Assembly (NCBI GenBank): GCA_032718475.1
Contig: JAUCBJ010006629.1
Coordinates: 1 to 64,000 of the forward strand
DNA: 64,000 bases
Source: Nemertoderma westbladi
Lineage: Eukaryota; Xenacoelomorpha; Nemertodermatida; Nemertodermatidae
Direction of reading: 5' to 3'
Shown here: one piece after another, positions 42,327-52,938 of the stretch
Numbering within the stretch: the stretch's first letter is position 1
Layout of the letters: each line of letters begins with the position of its first letter
Notes under the pieces: model-generated
Told to the model about the DNA's origin: nothing
Database searches by the model: none
Seen by the model: only the letters and a program-made list of their open reading frames with translations
Made by a program: the position numbers and the translations under genes

Positions 42327-43945
42327 AATCTGAAGATATTGGTCAGGCAGTCAGGTATTAATCAGGCAGTCAGTACGCAAGTAGATTAAGAGTTAGCAGT
42401 AAATCAGTATGAGCTATTTCGATACAACAAGCCGTTAAAAATCGTCTATTTCGCAATATTTAGCCTCCTCCGTCGGCTTTATTTTTCGTCTTTGGAATGA
42501 AATCTAGATATAATTAGATCCGCCTTCATCTGCAGATTCTGAATCTGAAACCCGTTGAAAATTTCACCAAGAACTTCCGGAGATATTATCAAAATTGTAA
42601 ATTAAAATATAAAATAAAAATAAAAAATAATAAAAAATAAAACGTGTGAATTTTTGTGACGTAAATCGCTATAATTCTAATGTTTTTTTTTACTAAATTC
42701 TAGAATATTAAATATGGGTAATGTTCGCGCTTTCAGACCTTTAGCAGTTTAACCTGCCAAATCTATATGTCTTCTAGGTTATAAATCGACTTTAGCCTAT
42801 GACGAGTATTTGTTACACTACATTAGCCGAAGCCAGTCTATGCGCGACCATTCACCCGCTGGATATACCCGGGAGACTGGATTCGGAAGCTTTGACCTTA
42901 TTGCGGTGTAGGCCTACTGTATTATTCGACTGATTGTTAATATATAATCTCTGACCAATATTATTCACTTTCGGGAAATATTAACAGTTCCTTTAGGACG
43001 TGGCGCTCTAAATATGTAAACAGAGTTATGACTTACACTAGACACAACGGGATGGCTATGGATTCACGTATAAAGCGCATTCTTTAGGAGATGCTTCGTT
43101 ATCAGTCACAATCATGCACACTACCGCACAAGGCTGCACACCGATCTGCCGACATTCACTAAATTTAGTCACATATAAAGAGAACAACGACTGACTCATG
43201 TAGTGCCTATGAAATAGCATTAGATTCACTCCAAAACCAATATAATGTAAGTCGCAATTGTTATATGTAACAGGTCTCTCACCTTCAGTATATCAAGAAG
43301 ATTGGGGGTTTTATAATTATTTATCGATATTGTCCCATATAATAATCTTCCATCAACTGATATAATTAATAAGAATAACCGACAGTAAATAGCAGTAAAA
43401 ATGCGGTGTTTGTAGTTGACAATATGATTTGCATTGATAAGATTAGGATATGTTAGTTAGTTAGAATTGAATTGATAACGGTTATACGTTTCTATGACCA
43501 AAGCCTACTAATGTTTGGCTAAAGCCTGAAAAACACAGAAATTCCAAAGCCGGTCTTCTGGCATCAGGAAAAAATGTAAACATAAACAGTAATGCATTGC
43601 GCGATTTCCCGGAGGTTTCTGTACAAATAACAGGAGAATCGCTCTGATTGGTTGTCCGAACAAAGAAACAAAGGAAAAGCTATACATGTACATATCAGCT
43701 GTTAGCCGTCGTCATAGTAACTACACTGTGTCAAGAGGATTTTAGCGTATTGCGACATAAAATTGCTAGTTATGTCCGCTAAAGTACACATACAGAAGAA
43801 ATGGCTTTTTATGTTCACTAAAACACCGGTACAGTAAGGAAACGGCTTTTTATGTCCGTTAAACCAACTACAGAGTACTTTGCGGGGAAAATAACCAGCT
43901 AATTCCGCAAAAGCTTTTACACCGCTCCCAGAAAATGGGATTTAA

Positions 43946-44655
43946 GGGGGGGGTACACCATTTTGGTCTAAAATATGTCGAAATTTTTTTTATGGTCTAT
44001 TACAATGCACCATTGAATGGTGTTTCCAAATCTGAAAACCGCTATTTAATAGCTCTTTTAGATTTCAAGTTATGTAAATTTCAATTTACGGAATCCTATT
44101 GAAATTACTATTACTATGTATAATGAAAGGTCGATTATCTCCAAATATTTTTTTCATGAAATTGTCAACTTCAAAACCCTACTACTTCTACAATTTTTGA
44201 GTAATTAGTCTGAAACTTCCTGTGGGTGTCTAGATAGCCACCCTGCATAAAAGTATCAGGCAACTTTTCGAAATTTTTTGTTAATAAAATTTAATACTAT
44301 TTATAAAAAACCTAAAAATTTGCATAAATTTGCAGCGCCACCTAGCGGTGCAGAATTATTTTAACAAAATTTCGCCTGATTGTTATGTTGCCCCATCTTT
44401 GATCTATCATATAAAAAAACTTTCATGTGATTAGGTTTAAAACTGTAAAAGCCTTAGGGTTTTAAGCGCAACCAAGTTTTTTTTGTTGTTAACTAGTATT
44501 AACTAATATTAAATAGCGAAAAAAAAAATTTTCTGACTTGTCATGTAGAATAGCATCTTAGGCACCTATATGCCAAATTTTAGCCAAAATCAAACAATTT
44601 TGAAACGCTGAGAGTGATAAATCGAAGAGTTGTCCGAAAATGGTGTACCCCCCCC
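43946..44655. mobile_element. TTAA MITE, copy 3
   Basis: Identical to copy 2 and with both target sites intact: TTAA at 43942-43945 and 44656-44659. It shows the ancestral right flank that copy 2 lost. Confidence 0.92.
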
Positions 44656-44712
44656 TTAATTCTATAAAATATAAAAAATCACAGTTTCTAAAATATAAAA
44701 ATACTCTAAACA

Positions 44713-46072
44713 GTTAGTCTTTCTTACGCGGACGGTGTTTACGCAGTTTTTTGAGGCTAGCAAGAGTCCTTTTCTCTTTGGGGTGAGCCACTTCACTAGG
44801 AGGGCTGTAACTCCTGGGTGAAGGGTGCAATACAATTGCATCAGAAGGTTTAGGTTACGGTCGATGTCTCGTCCATTTCGATATGCTTCTCCTCGAGCTG
44901 ATTTTCCTCCGCTTATCGTTGGATGCGTTCATCCAAAACTCTTGCAGAGAATAGGGTCGTCCAAGTTCGATATCTTCTTAGAGATTCTGAATTTCTTGAT
45001 GGAACTGAGATAAAGTTAATTCGTTTACCGCTTGAACTTGCTGCTGCAATTTACGTTTTTCTAAACAATTGTAGGTTCATTTTCCGATCTTTTGACGAAT
45101 AGTGTCCAACGCGTTTCATACAACTCTTTCCTCCGCCTCGATGACAGGTTGTATCGGGTTAAACAGGGACGATGATACGGTTGAATGGCGATATTAGATG
45201 TCCGCGTCCCAATCCGACTAAGTAAGATGGGTGAATATTTAGGGAGCCCACAACCGGAGTGCCACCGACTAACTGTTCGGGTAACACTAGATCTTTGAAC
45301 AGTGAGTACAGTTCGGGAGGATCCGTGATACTATTAGGATCAAGAGTCTGAGGTCTAACTAGGGAATGAGGAGGTCTGACCGAGTATTCCGGAACTCTGA
45401 TCATAGGTTTATTTAAGGATCGTTTGAATCGAGCGAGCGTAGGTGATACATCGAACAAGTTTCGCTCGAAACTCCCGTAAATATAGCGAATAAAACCGTG
45501 TTTAAAGCAACGTCTCCGCGGATGTTTATGTCTTTCCGTTTGTTGGTTGGGTCTTGGGCATTCATCGCAATAATACCAAAGACGCACGTATTGTAGGGGA
45601 AACGCGGGTGATATTTATTCGGTGTTACAACGTTTCTCTCAAGAATTCCAAATATACGTTGGAGTTACTGCGTTTATCCGGTTCTTTAACGTCTTCTCTA
45701 TCGAGTCGATTTCGAATAGAATTTTCGCATTCGATTTTCAGTTTATCGTTCCGACTCCGCTGGGTAGGATACTCAAAACAGTACCATTTCCCTTTCGGTG
45801 TCGACATCGTCCGTATCGTGTAAATCGATAGGATGACCAGTAGTTAAGAAGTCCATAAGCGTACCATTACGATGCGTATAGCGAGCAGTGAATTTTCGAT
45901 AGTCCAATTCACGCGTAAGTTGCTCCTGGGACATCGGCGGTTCAATATAACGACCATCGTCCTCCGTAGTAGTTGGACTAGCGTCGCTGCATATCAAGCT
46001 ATCAACAAACGCTTGCAATGGTAGAGTATATTTCTCCCTGATACCAAGATCATCTTCTATCAACTGAGTCAT
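44713..46072 (-). pseudogene. Decayed multi-frame coding sequence, origin unknown
   Basis: Minus-strand open segments follow one another: 46072-45773 (MTQLIEDDLGIREKYTLPLQ, acidic), 45807-45625 (KGKWYCFEYPTQRSRNDKLK), 45587-45159 (WYYCDECPRPNQQTERHKHP with a Cys/His cluster, then Pro-rich), then a Gln/Glu-rich helical stretch with stops (45140-44900). A basic tail RKHRPRKKD ends near 44713. Together this looks like one old gene broken by several frameshifts. The Cys/His cluster followed by a basic C-terminus is reminiscent of ORF3 in the Bel/Pao elements, but I see no residue-level match. It may be a retroelement structural gene or a captured host gene. Confidence 0.4.
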
Positions 46073-46517
46073 AGCTGCTATATGAGTTTATCAATATTAT
46101 AGTTAGTTATAATTAGGCTAGCGGGCGTCGCTGCCTACCCCTCTCGGCCCCCGGACAGCGCAAGATCCTCAGCGCTGGTGTACTTTCGCCGATGTGCCTA
46201 TCGCCAACGTCGTAGCTGCACAACGACCACAACAACCAGCGCGAGTCACTCCACCGTCCGTCCCAAAGGCTTAGATATACTTCAGGTTCTTACTGGAGAG
46301 TTAGGGCTACTTTCACAATTGCGACTCGCTACTGTAAACACACTTTAGTAGTAACATTCACCTATAAACGCACAAATTCCACACAACTGTCACAAATCGC
46401 ACACATTCGGGCCATTTGTCCGTTAGTCAGTGCCTTCCAGAATGTCGCGTTATTATTGGGTATCCTGTGATACTAGCAGTGTGCTATTTTATTCCTTATG
46501 CTATTCAATGGGGCAAG
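46073..46517. other. Spacer before Bel/Pao element 2
   Basis: Moderately GC-rich, no ORF recognised. Possibly the upstream part of the decayed gene at 44713-46072. Confidence 0.4.
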
Positions 46518-46522
46518 CCTTT

Positions 46523-48154
46523 TGTTGCCGTTATCCCTACACCAAGGGGGAAAAACGCCGATGCTGGAGACGTGACTTAACAGACCACCGAGCCCCGGCC
46601 AGTCACCGGATATTGATTGTGGGGAGGGAATATTTTCTGAGATGCAAGTTTGCGGTTGATAAAAAGCTGCATTAGTTGGATATACTCTTTAATGTAACTT
46701 CCTATAGTTGAAACCCGTTCAACATCATTGAAACTTGTTCAACATCACTGAAACTTGATTAAGAATAATTTTGGGCTTCCCCAAATCAATATACACCAAA
46801 TATTCACAATAATTATACACGATAATATAAATCCCTACGGTATATTATTTAATTACCCACTGTTCGCTCAGAATTTTAGCCTACCTAATGTTCCCCAGAT
46901 TTTCCCTCGGTCCCAGTCTTAGTGCCGTAGTGTCGGTGTCGGTCAACCCTGTCGCGTGTCCGTTCCACCCCTCATGAACCCCGAAGGGAACGATCATCGA
47001 GAACCAGCACGGCTTGGCTAAGGGTCGGTCCAGTCGGTAGACTCTGTCGCGTATCCGTACCACCCCTCTCGAACCCCGAAGGGTTCGGTCATCGAGAACC
47101 AGTACGGCTTGGCTAGGAGTCTGTCGTGTCGGTGGACCCGTTCGCGTGTCCGTTCCACCCCTCACGAACCCCGAAGGGTTCGATCATCGAGAACCAGAAC
47201 TGCTTGGCTAGGGGTCCGTCGTTTCGTCACAGAAACCCAACCACCTAGGCTTTCCGAGTCCCTTTCAGGCTCGTAGTCGCTTCGGCAGCCGAGAAACTGC
47301 TCCGAACAGTCGGTAGGCCAGTAGAGTCTAGTCGAGTCTAGTCCTTTGTCTTTCGACCCCATCGCGTGTCCGTTCCACCCCTCACGAACCCCGAAGGGAA
47401 CGATCATCGAGAACCAGTACGGCTTGGCTAAGGGGTCTGTCATCGGTTCCCGTCGCAAATCCCAGTACAAGCAGTCAGCGTTCCGAGTTCTTTTCAGTCT
47501 CGTAGTAGCTGCCGTTGACCAGAGACCGCTAAGGGCAGTTCTCGTCAAACCCGTCCTGTGGCCAGCCCTTTCGCATGTCCGTCCCACCCCTCGCGAACCC
47601 CGAAGGGATCGGTCATCGAGAACCAGTACGGCTTAGGTCAGGGGGCAGTCGTTAGTTGGCCACCCGTTCGCGTGTCCGCTCCACCCCTCACGAACCCCGA
47701 AGGGAACGATCATCGAGAACCAGAACGGCTTGGCTACTAAGGGGCCGTCGGTGCCCGTCGCAAATCCCTGACACAAGCAGTCAGTGGTCCGAGTTCTTTT
47801 CAGTCTCGTAATGGCTGCTGTTGGCCAGGGACCGCTAAGGGCAGTCCTTGTCCTTTAGGCCTGGCGCATTACCAAATCCACCCCTACAGGCAGCAGGAAG
47901 TTGGCCAGGGCCTAATAGTACTCAGGCTAACCTGAATACTGCTTGCATTTTCCATCCCCCCCTGGCCCTTATAACTATGAAATTATTCCCGTACCCTGTA
48001 AGTTGCCCCAAAGTTCGCCCATAAATCGCCCCCAGTTTATTGAATGTGCCCAAAACCCATGGTCCCGCACCCAGTAGTAATATCGGAATAATCAATTTTA
48101 AATAAATACAAAAATATTCAACTCGCGTTATGGAAAGTTGAAATACCGCGAACA
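46523..48154 (-). repeat. 3' LTR of element 2
   Basis: 1,632 bp; 20 bp shorter than its partner because it has one fewer copy of the GTTTCAATGATGTTGAAC-type unit (46711-46770). Dyad motifs at about 47252-47274, 47481-47503 and 47788-47810 (reverse orientation). The G-run primer lies next to it at 48156-48162 (C on the plus strand). Confidence 0.92.
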
Positions 48155-48319
48155 GTCCCCCCCAATGACCTTCGTGAAGTCTGTCGGTCGATTGAGTTTG
48201 CGTAGGTCATTCCCAATATAAAAAACCCAAATTTAATATTGCATAGTTTTTAATTAATTTGGCCTAGAGTTTGTATAAAAATAAATGTTCGATAAATGTT
48301 CCTGGAATATCCCGATCCA

Positions 48320-50920
48320 CTATTTCTTTCTCTGATACGCCTTTCGTCTCTTCGCCCATCGACTCTCATCGATCGCTATGGCTGGTAGAGGAGCGTCAAC
48401 ATCCATCGTGAGTAACGCTTCGGCTTGTCTCCTGGCGGCTCTTCCTTTCGAAGGCATCGGGATCATGTCGGTTCGTCTTTCCAACTCAGACTTGCGTGCC
48501 TCTAGGAACCACTCTCCGTCACCGAACTCCTCTTTATACGAGTATAACCGTCTAATGACTTCAAATGGACCGAATAATCCGGCGCTTAGTAGCAGATCCA
48601 CGTAATGGAAAGGTAGCGTGGCCGACGTGTGGAGGCGTTCCGGGAAGGAGAAATACCCGCACGCCATCTCCTGCGCAATATTCCGAGCGTTTCTCCGAAC
48701 CTTGGTCTTTAAGTGGCTGTTTGCGTATGTTTCAAACATGACCATATTGCCCATAGCGGAAACATCTTTGGTTGGACATTTGATATAGCAGCGGGGGCTA
48801 GAGGAATGTCCGCGGAAACCGCACGTGGTGCAGAGGTTATAAAGGATCGGGCAGACGGAAACGTCGTGGCCCGATGTCGCGCAGTATGGGCAATAGAGTA
48901 TCCCGAGGAGCTGGAGGCAAGAATCGGTAACCCGATTCCTTCTGCCGCGTGGGCACTGCTCCGAGCCGCAGTCGCCGCATACCTCCAACTGCATCTCTCG
49001 ACCGGGGAATATCGGAATCGGGACGCCGACGTAGTATTCGAGTCGTTGGTCGCTCTTCGGAATATTCTCGGTGGTCGGTAGCCCGCGGAATGCTAGGCTT
49101 TTGCGTAATAGGTTCTCGCTCCGATAACCTTCTTTGTGTCCCGCTGGTCTCAACTCGGATGACCGTTTCTGGCGGTGGATCCATTCAGTTTGCTCGGCGT
49201 ACCAACGGGTTAGTCGCATAGGGTCCTGAGGAACGGCGGGTGTAGTAGCCACCGCTGGTCGGCGAAGAGGTGCCGGGGTTTTCGACGGAGGGATACCGAG
49301 GAGATCGTCGGGGGTCGGCGCGTCGCTGGGGCCCTCCTCGATCAGTATCGCTGCGCGGGTCCGTTGGTGGCTGGTACTCGGAATCTCCGACGACCAATCT
49401 TCGCCACCCGGGAAAGGATACGGGGATAACCGTTGGCATATGTCGCCGAAGTCGCTCAATGCAGCTGTAGTAGCCACCTCCCTCGCGGGGCTACCGGAGC
49501 CGCGTGGAGTGTAAACGCCTGCTCTCTTCATCGGTTCGGTCGAGGCAACCCGTTTGGCGGCTGGTCCATACGCGGCCTCCGGCTCTAGTTGTCGCTTCGG
49601 GGTGGAGAGTAGAACACCCTCGTTTAGCCATATCTCTTCCCCTTCCGAAGAGATCAGAGGCTCCTCCGCACCGAGAAGTTCGGTAATCGTAGGGATGTCG
49701 TAAGGTCCGCTCTCGTCCCAGGAATCGATAACGGCGGGTGTTTTCGATTCTCCCGGTGTAATGTTCTCGACCGCTTTAAACGCGTGGTTTATAACCTCGT
49801 TCCAGTCGTAGTCGACGAAGGAAAGGGGGACCGCCGTAATAAGGTTATCGAGAGTTTTACAGATAAACTTAGCGACGGTGTAGCATTCCATAACGACGTA
49901 AACGTAGTTCCGTCGATCGGGATTCTCCCATCTTTGGTGTATCGTCCACTTCCGATCAACGTCCTTCCATCGACCCTCTCGCTCGCTCTTTATTTCCAAT
50001 CCCGGGTATCCACCGTATATTTTATTATAGTCCCGGAATTTCTGAGGTTTGAAGTCGATACCGCCGTTTAGCACAGCGAGGTAGCCGATCCCGGATTTCG
50101 TCGGTCTCACCTCTTGGAATCCTCGCATGAACTCGGCGAATCGTAACCAGGCTAGTAACGTTTGAGTGTCGATGCAATGGCTAAGGGCGTTGAGGTCGTC
50201 TCGTCGGTTTCTTCCTGTAGGAGCGTTCGCGTAGTCGTTCCGGACGTCCGCCTTGATATCCGACCCGATTTTAATGACGTCGAAGTCGAAGAGGATCTTT
50301 TGGATTTCCGGAGGCAGCAACCAGATCGCTCCGGCTGCCTGCACTTCCTGTCTGGGTGTCGGGAATATTCGGCACACCAGTACCAAACCGTCCAGGGTTC
50401 CGAGGACGACGACTAAGGATCGACCGTATTCTTTCGCCCCGTACTTTTCCTGGTAGTCGTCGCGGTTTTGGATAATCGATACGCGTTCCTCTCGAAGCGT
50501 CGCCGTACACTCCGACAGGTTTCCCCAGTGGGCGAGGTACGTACTCTTGTCGTCGACGAAACTTTGACATCTCGCCAACGTAATCGCTTTCGAGGTGGGC
50601 GTCGCGTTTCCCTCGTTGTCGTAGATCAAACATCGGGATCTGTAGACGCTCTGCCGGAACGTTTCCCAAAACGACGAATCGTCCCCTCCGGTTGCCTTTG
50701 CGTTCCGAGTTCTTTTCAGTCTCGTACTAGCATCGGCTAACCGGAGGGCTCGTAGATTCTTAGAATCCGGTCCCTCTCGCCCGGTGAATTTAATGACTCG
50801 CACGTTCTCATTTAGCAGGGTGCCCCAATTTGTATCAAAGTCAGGGGATCCAGGTTGCGAATATTCCAGTAGATCTATCGTGTTACGTAATTCGCCGATA
50901 ATTTGGCGATTTGGGTCCAT
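48320..50920 (-). CDS. ORF3 of element 2: DEDD exonuclease-like and zinc-knuckle protein
   Basis: 866 residues, intact. Residues about 165-400 resemble an RNase D/WRN-type 3'-5' exonuclease: SLVVVLGTLDGLVLVCRIF, then LPPEIQKILFDFDVIKIGSD, then IKADVRNDY (like K.G.DI..D of motif II), SGIGYLAVLNGGIDFKPQKF, and YVYVVMECYTVAKFI where active enzymes have YA..DA. The motif I Asp-x-Glu is not evident and the motif III Asp is Glu, so activity is doubtful. A Pro/Ser/Arg-rich linker follows (420-560). Zinc knuckles come next: CPYCATSGHDVSVC (C-x2-C-x4-H-x4-C) and CTTCGFRGHSSSPRC (C-x2-C-x4-H-x5-C). The tail is basic (RRKAYQRKK). No signal peptide or membrane segment is seen, so it is not an envelope protein although it sits in the env position. 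It probably binds nucleic acid. Confidence 0.75.
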   Translation of the reverse strand: MDPNRQIIGELRNTIDLLEYSQPGSPDFDTNWGTLLNENVRVIKFTGREGPDSKNLRALRLADASTRLKRTRNAKATGGDDSSFWETFRQSVYRSRCLIYDNEGNATPTSKAITLARCQSFVDDKSTYLAHWGNLSECTATLREERVSIIQNRDDYQEKYGAKEYGRSLVVVLGTLDGLVLVCRIFPTPRQEVQAAGAIWLLPPEIQKILFDFDVIKIGSDIKADVRNDYANAPTGRNRRDDLNALSHCIDTQTLLAWLRFAEFMRGFQEVRPTKSGIGYLAVLNGGIDFKPQKFRDYNKIYGGYPGLEIKSEREGRWKDVDRKWTIHQRWENPDRRNYVYVVMECYTVAKFICKTLDNLITAVPLSFVDYDWNEVINHAFKAVENITPGESKTPAVIDSWDESGPYDIPTITELLGAEEPLISSEGEEIWLNEGVLLSTPKRQLEPEAAYGPAAKRVASTEPMKRAGVYTPRGSGSPAREVATTAALSDFGDICQRLSPYPFPGGEDWSSEIPSTSHQRTRAAILIEEGPSDAPTPDDLLGIPPSKTPAPLRRPAVATTPAVPQDPMRLTRWYAEQTEWIHRQKRSSELRPAGHKEGYRSENLLRKSLAFRGLPTTENIPKSDQRLEYYVGVPIPIFPGREMQLEVCGDCGSEQCPRGRRNRVTDSCLQLLGILYCPYCATSGHDVSVCPILYNLCTTCGFRGHSSSPRCYIKCPTKDVSAMGNMVMFETYANSHLKTKVRRNARNIAQEMACGYFSFPERLHTSATLPFHYVDLLLSAGLFGPFEVIRRLYSYKEEFGDGEWFLEARKSELERRTDMIPMPSKGRAARRQAEALLTMDVDAPLPAIAIDESRWAKRRKAYQRKK

Positions 50921-52170
50921 ATTTACGATTATATCCGTTACAAATTAGATCAGTTAATTATAAGTCCAGAAAGTCTGAAACTATAGCGATAGCAGAATAA
51001 TTCAGTTTTTTATTTAATTCAGTTTATTAAATAATATTGCTATATAGACATCTATCATCTTATTGCTAATACATTCAGCATTTACAGTTACTATAGCTAT
51101 ACATTAATATCCAACCAGTTTTTTATGACTTTTTTGTCCTTTTCTTTTTTCTAATTCTTTTCTTTAGACTTTTTTATACCTTTTTTTTTTGTCTTTTTTC
51201 ATTTCATTATTATTTCATCTCATTTCATTTATTTCCACATATTTCAACACATTTATTTCCACCATTTATTTCACATTTATTTATTTCCACATCATCATTG
51301 GGTTTATAGCCCCCCGGCTATCATCATTGGTTATAAGCGCAGCACCAGGGTGCGCATCATTACATTTTCATCAGCATAGGCGTCATCATTCAGGTTTATA
51401 GTAGAGTTGTCTGATCCTTTTCATCGTTTCCAACTATATTCAATCATTTTCTTTGGTTAATCTTTGTCGTGGAAGGGGTGTTACGCGGCAATCTGGGATC
51501 TACAGCTGGACTCGTTACACCGCCTACGCCCCAAACTGCGCACGTAACGGACAATGACGACGCTGGGAGTGAAGTCACGTGGATGCACCAGGGACCCACC
51601 AGAATAACACTCCCAACAACATAAAGCTCAGTCGACGAAGTCATGTGGGATGGGGTTACGCAACATTCTGGGATCTACAGCTGGACTCGTTACACCGCCT
51701 ACGCCCCAAAATCCACGCAACGGTCCCACCAGAATAACGCGACTGAGAAACATAAAACCCTCTATCGTCGAAGTCATGTGGATGCACCATGGATCCACCA
51801 GAATAACGGGATAGAGGGGGTGTTGCGCAGCAATCCGGGATCTACAGCTGGACTCGTTACACCGCCTACGCCCCGAACTGCGCACGCAACGGACAACATA
51901 ACATACTGCAATGAATACAATGAATTCCACTTCAAATCTTCACCATTTCCAATAATCCAATATCGTAGGTCCTGATGACCAAAATCAGGGTAAACAATGC
52001 ATAAACGACCCTGCGTCAGTCGAAACATCTGCAGGGTGACGCTGGACTCCACATAACACACGAGGAAACACAAATACCATTGCGTGGTTACAGTTGGTTT
52101 AAGGGGGGTCCATAACTCATTGTCGATAAATCACAGTTTTATAAGAGTTTGTCAACATGATAAGAAGGGT
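50921..52170 (-). other. Spacer between pol and ORF3 in element 2
   Basis: Same three-repeat block and pyrimidine-rich (on plus) tract as in element 1. TCTACAGCTGGACTCGTTAC occurs near 51499, 51673 and 51841. No credible protein. Confidence 0.6.
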
Positions 52171-52938
52171 TTAAACGCATTTGTAATTGTCACCAATGTC
52201 CGCAGCAGGATCCGTAGTAGGGAACTTATCACCTCTTGTAGAATCACCACTGTCATTGCCTTCAAGAAGGCACAGCTTCTGGATGGGGCGTTGGTAGTGG
52301 CCCGATTTCGTTCGTATCGTCACAGTCCTCGCAAGTCCGTCTTTGCTTGGGTGTATGGTCACGACCCGCGCCACAGGCCAGTGAACGCGGTCTTTGAGAT
52401 CTTCTTTAACTAGTACCATGTCGCCAACTGCGACGTTCCGGTAGGTGTTGTTCCATTTCCTCCTGGTCCGGAGGGTTATAAGGTATTCCTGGGCCCAAAT
52501 TCTCCACCAATGCGCTGCCAACGCTTGGGCCTTTTTCCAGTTTGTATGTTTCGCGATCTCGTTGGGATCCGGGAACATGGTTTCCGGGAGGAGGTGGGTT
52601 TTGGGTCTCCCCAGTAAGTGGTTAGGAGTGAGGGGTTCCAGGTCTGTGGGGTCGTCGCGGCTAGGAACAATGGGTCGGTTGTTCAGGGTAGCCGTGATCT
52701 CGCAGAATGTTGTACGGAGGGTGTCATGGGTTACCCGGGTATCGCCTAGAGCGACGCGCATGGATCGTTTCACTAGGTCGATCAGTTTCTCCCATACCCC
52801 GCTCGTATGGGGTGCTAAGGGGGTCTGGAAGTGCCACTGTTTCTGGTGTTCCTTCCAGACTTGGGATGCAGTGTTATCGGTAAACCATCCCTCGATCGCC
52901 TCTCTAAGTTCTTTCTCCTCCCACAAAGTTTGTACCAT
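52171..52938 (-). CDS. Integrase C-terminal part and DUF5641-type domain (element 2)
   Basis: 255 codons continuing pol after a one-base frameshift near 52925. It contains the end of the integrase core, with the catalytic Glu in SGVWEKLIDLVKRSM (about 52785), and NNRPIVPS. The DUF5641-type chromatin/DNA-binding tail has LTPNHLLGRPKTHLLPE, HWWRIWAQEYLITL, GDMVLVKEDLKDRVHWPVAR and DGLARTVTIRTKSG. The tail is nearly identical to the end of the element 1 polyprotein. Without the frameshift it would be joined to the ORF at 52904-57196. No typical slippery site was noticed, so damage is more likely than programmed shifting. Confidence 0.85.
   Translation of the reverse strand: MVQTLWEEKELREAIEGWFTDNTASQVWKEHQKQWHFQTPLAPHTSGVWEKLIDLVKRSMRVALGDTRVTHDTLRTTFCEITATLNNRPIVPSRDDPTDLEPLTPNHLLGRPKTHLLPETMFPDPNEIAKHTNWKKAQALAAHWWRIWAQEYLITLRTRRKWNNTYRNVAVGDMVLVKEDLKDRVHWPVARVVTIHPSKDGLARTVTIRTKSGHYQRPIQKLCLLEGNDSGDSTRGDKFPTTDPAADIGDNYKCV

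Larger units (their letters stand above)
42045..44655. repeat. 2,611-bp tandem duplication, second copy
   Basis: Exact repeat of 39434-42044, including a stranded piece of LINE B ORF1 (42045-42326, minus), the leader block (42722-42955) and a MITE. Confidence 0.93.

Noticed and set aside
48320-50920. ORF3 as an envelope gene
   Set aside because: No signal peptide, transmembrane segment or glycoprotein-like cysteine pattern; it has zinc knuckles and an exonuclease-like core instead.
52904-52938. Programmed frameshift between the two pol frames of element 2
   Set aside because: The overlap shows no typical slippery heptamer and lies inside the integrase core between catalytic residues, which is better explained by a single-base indel.
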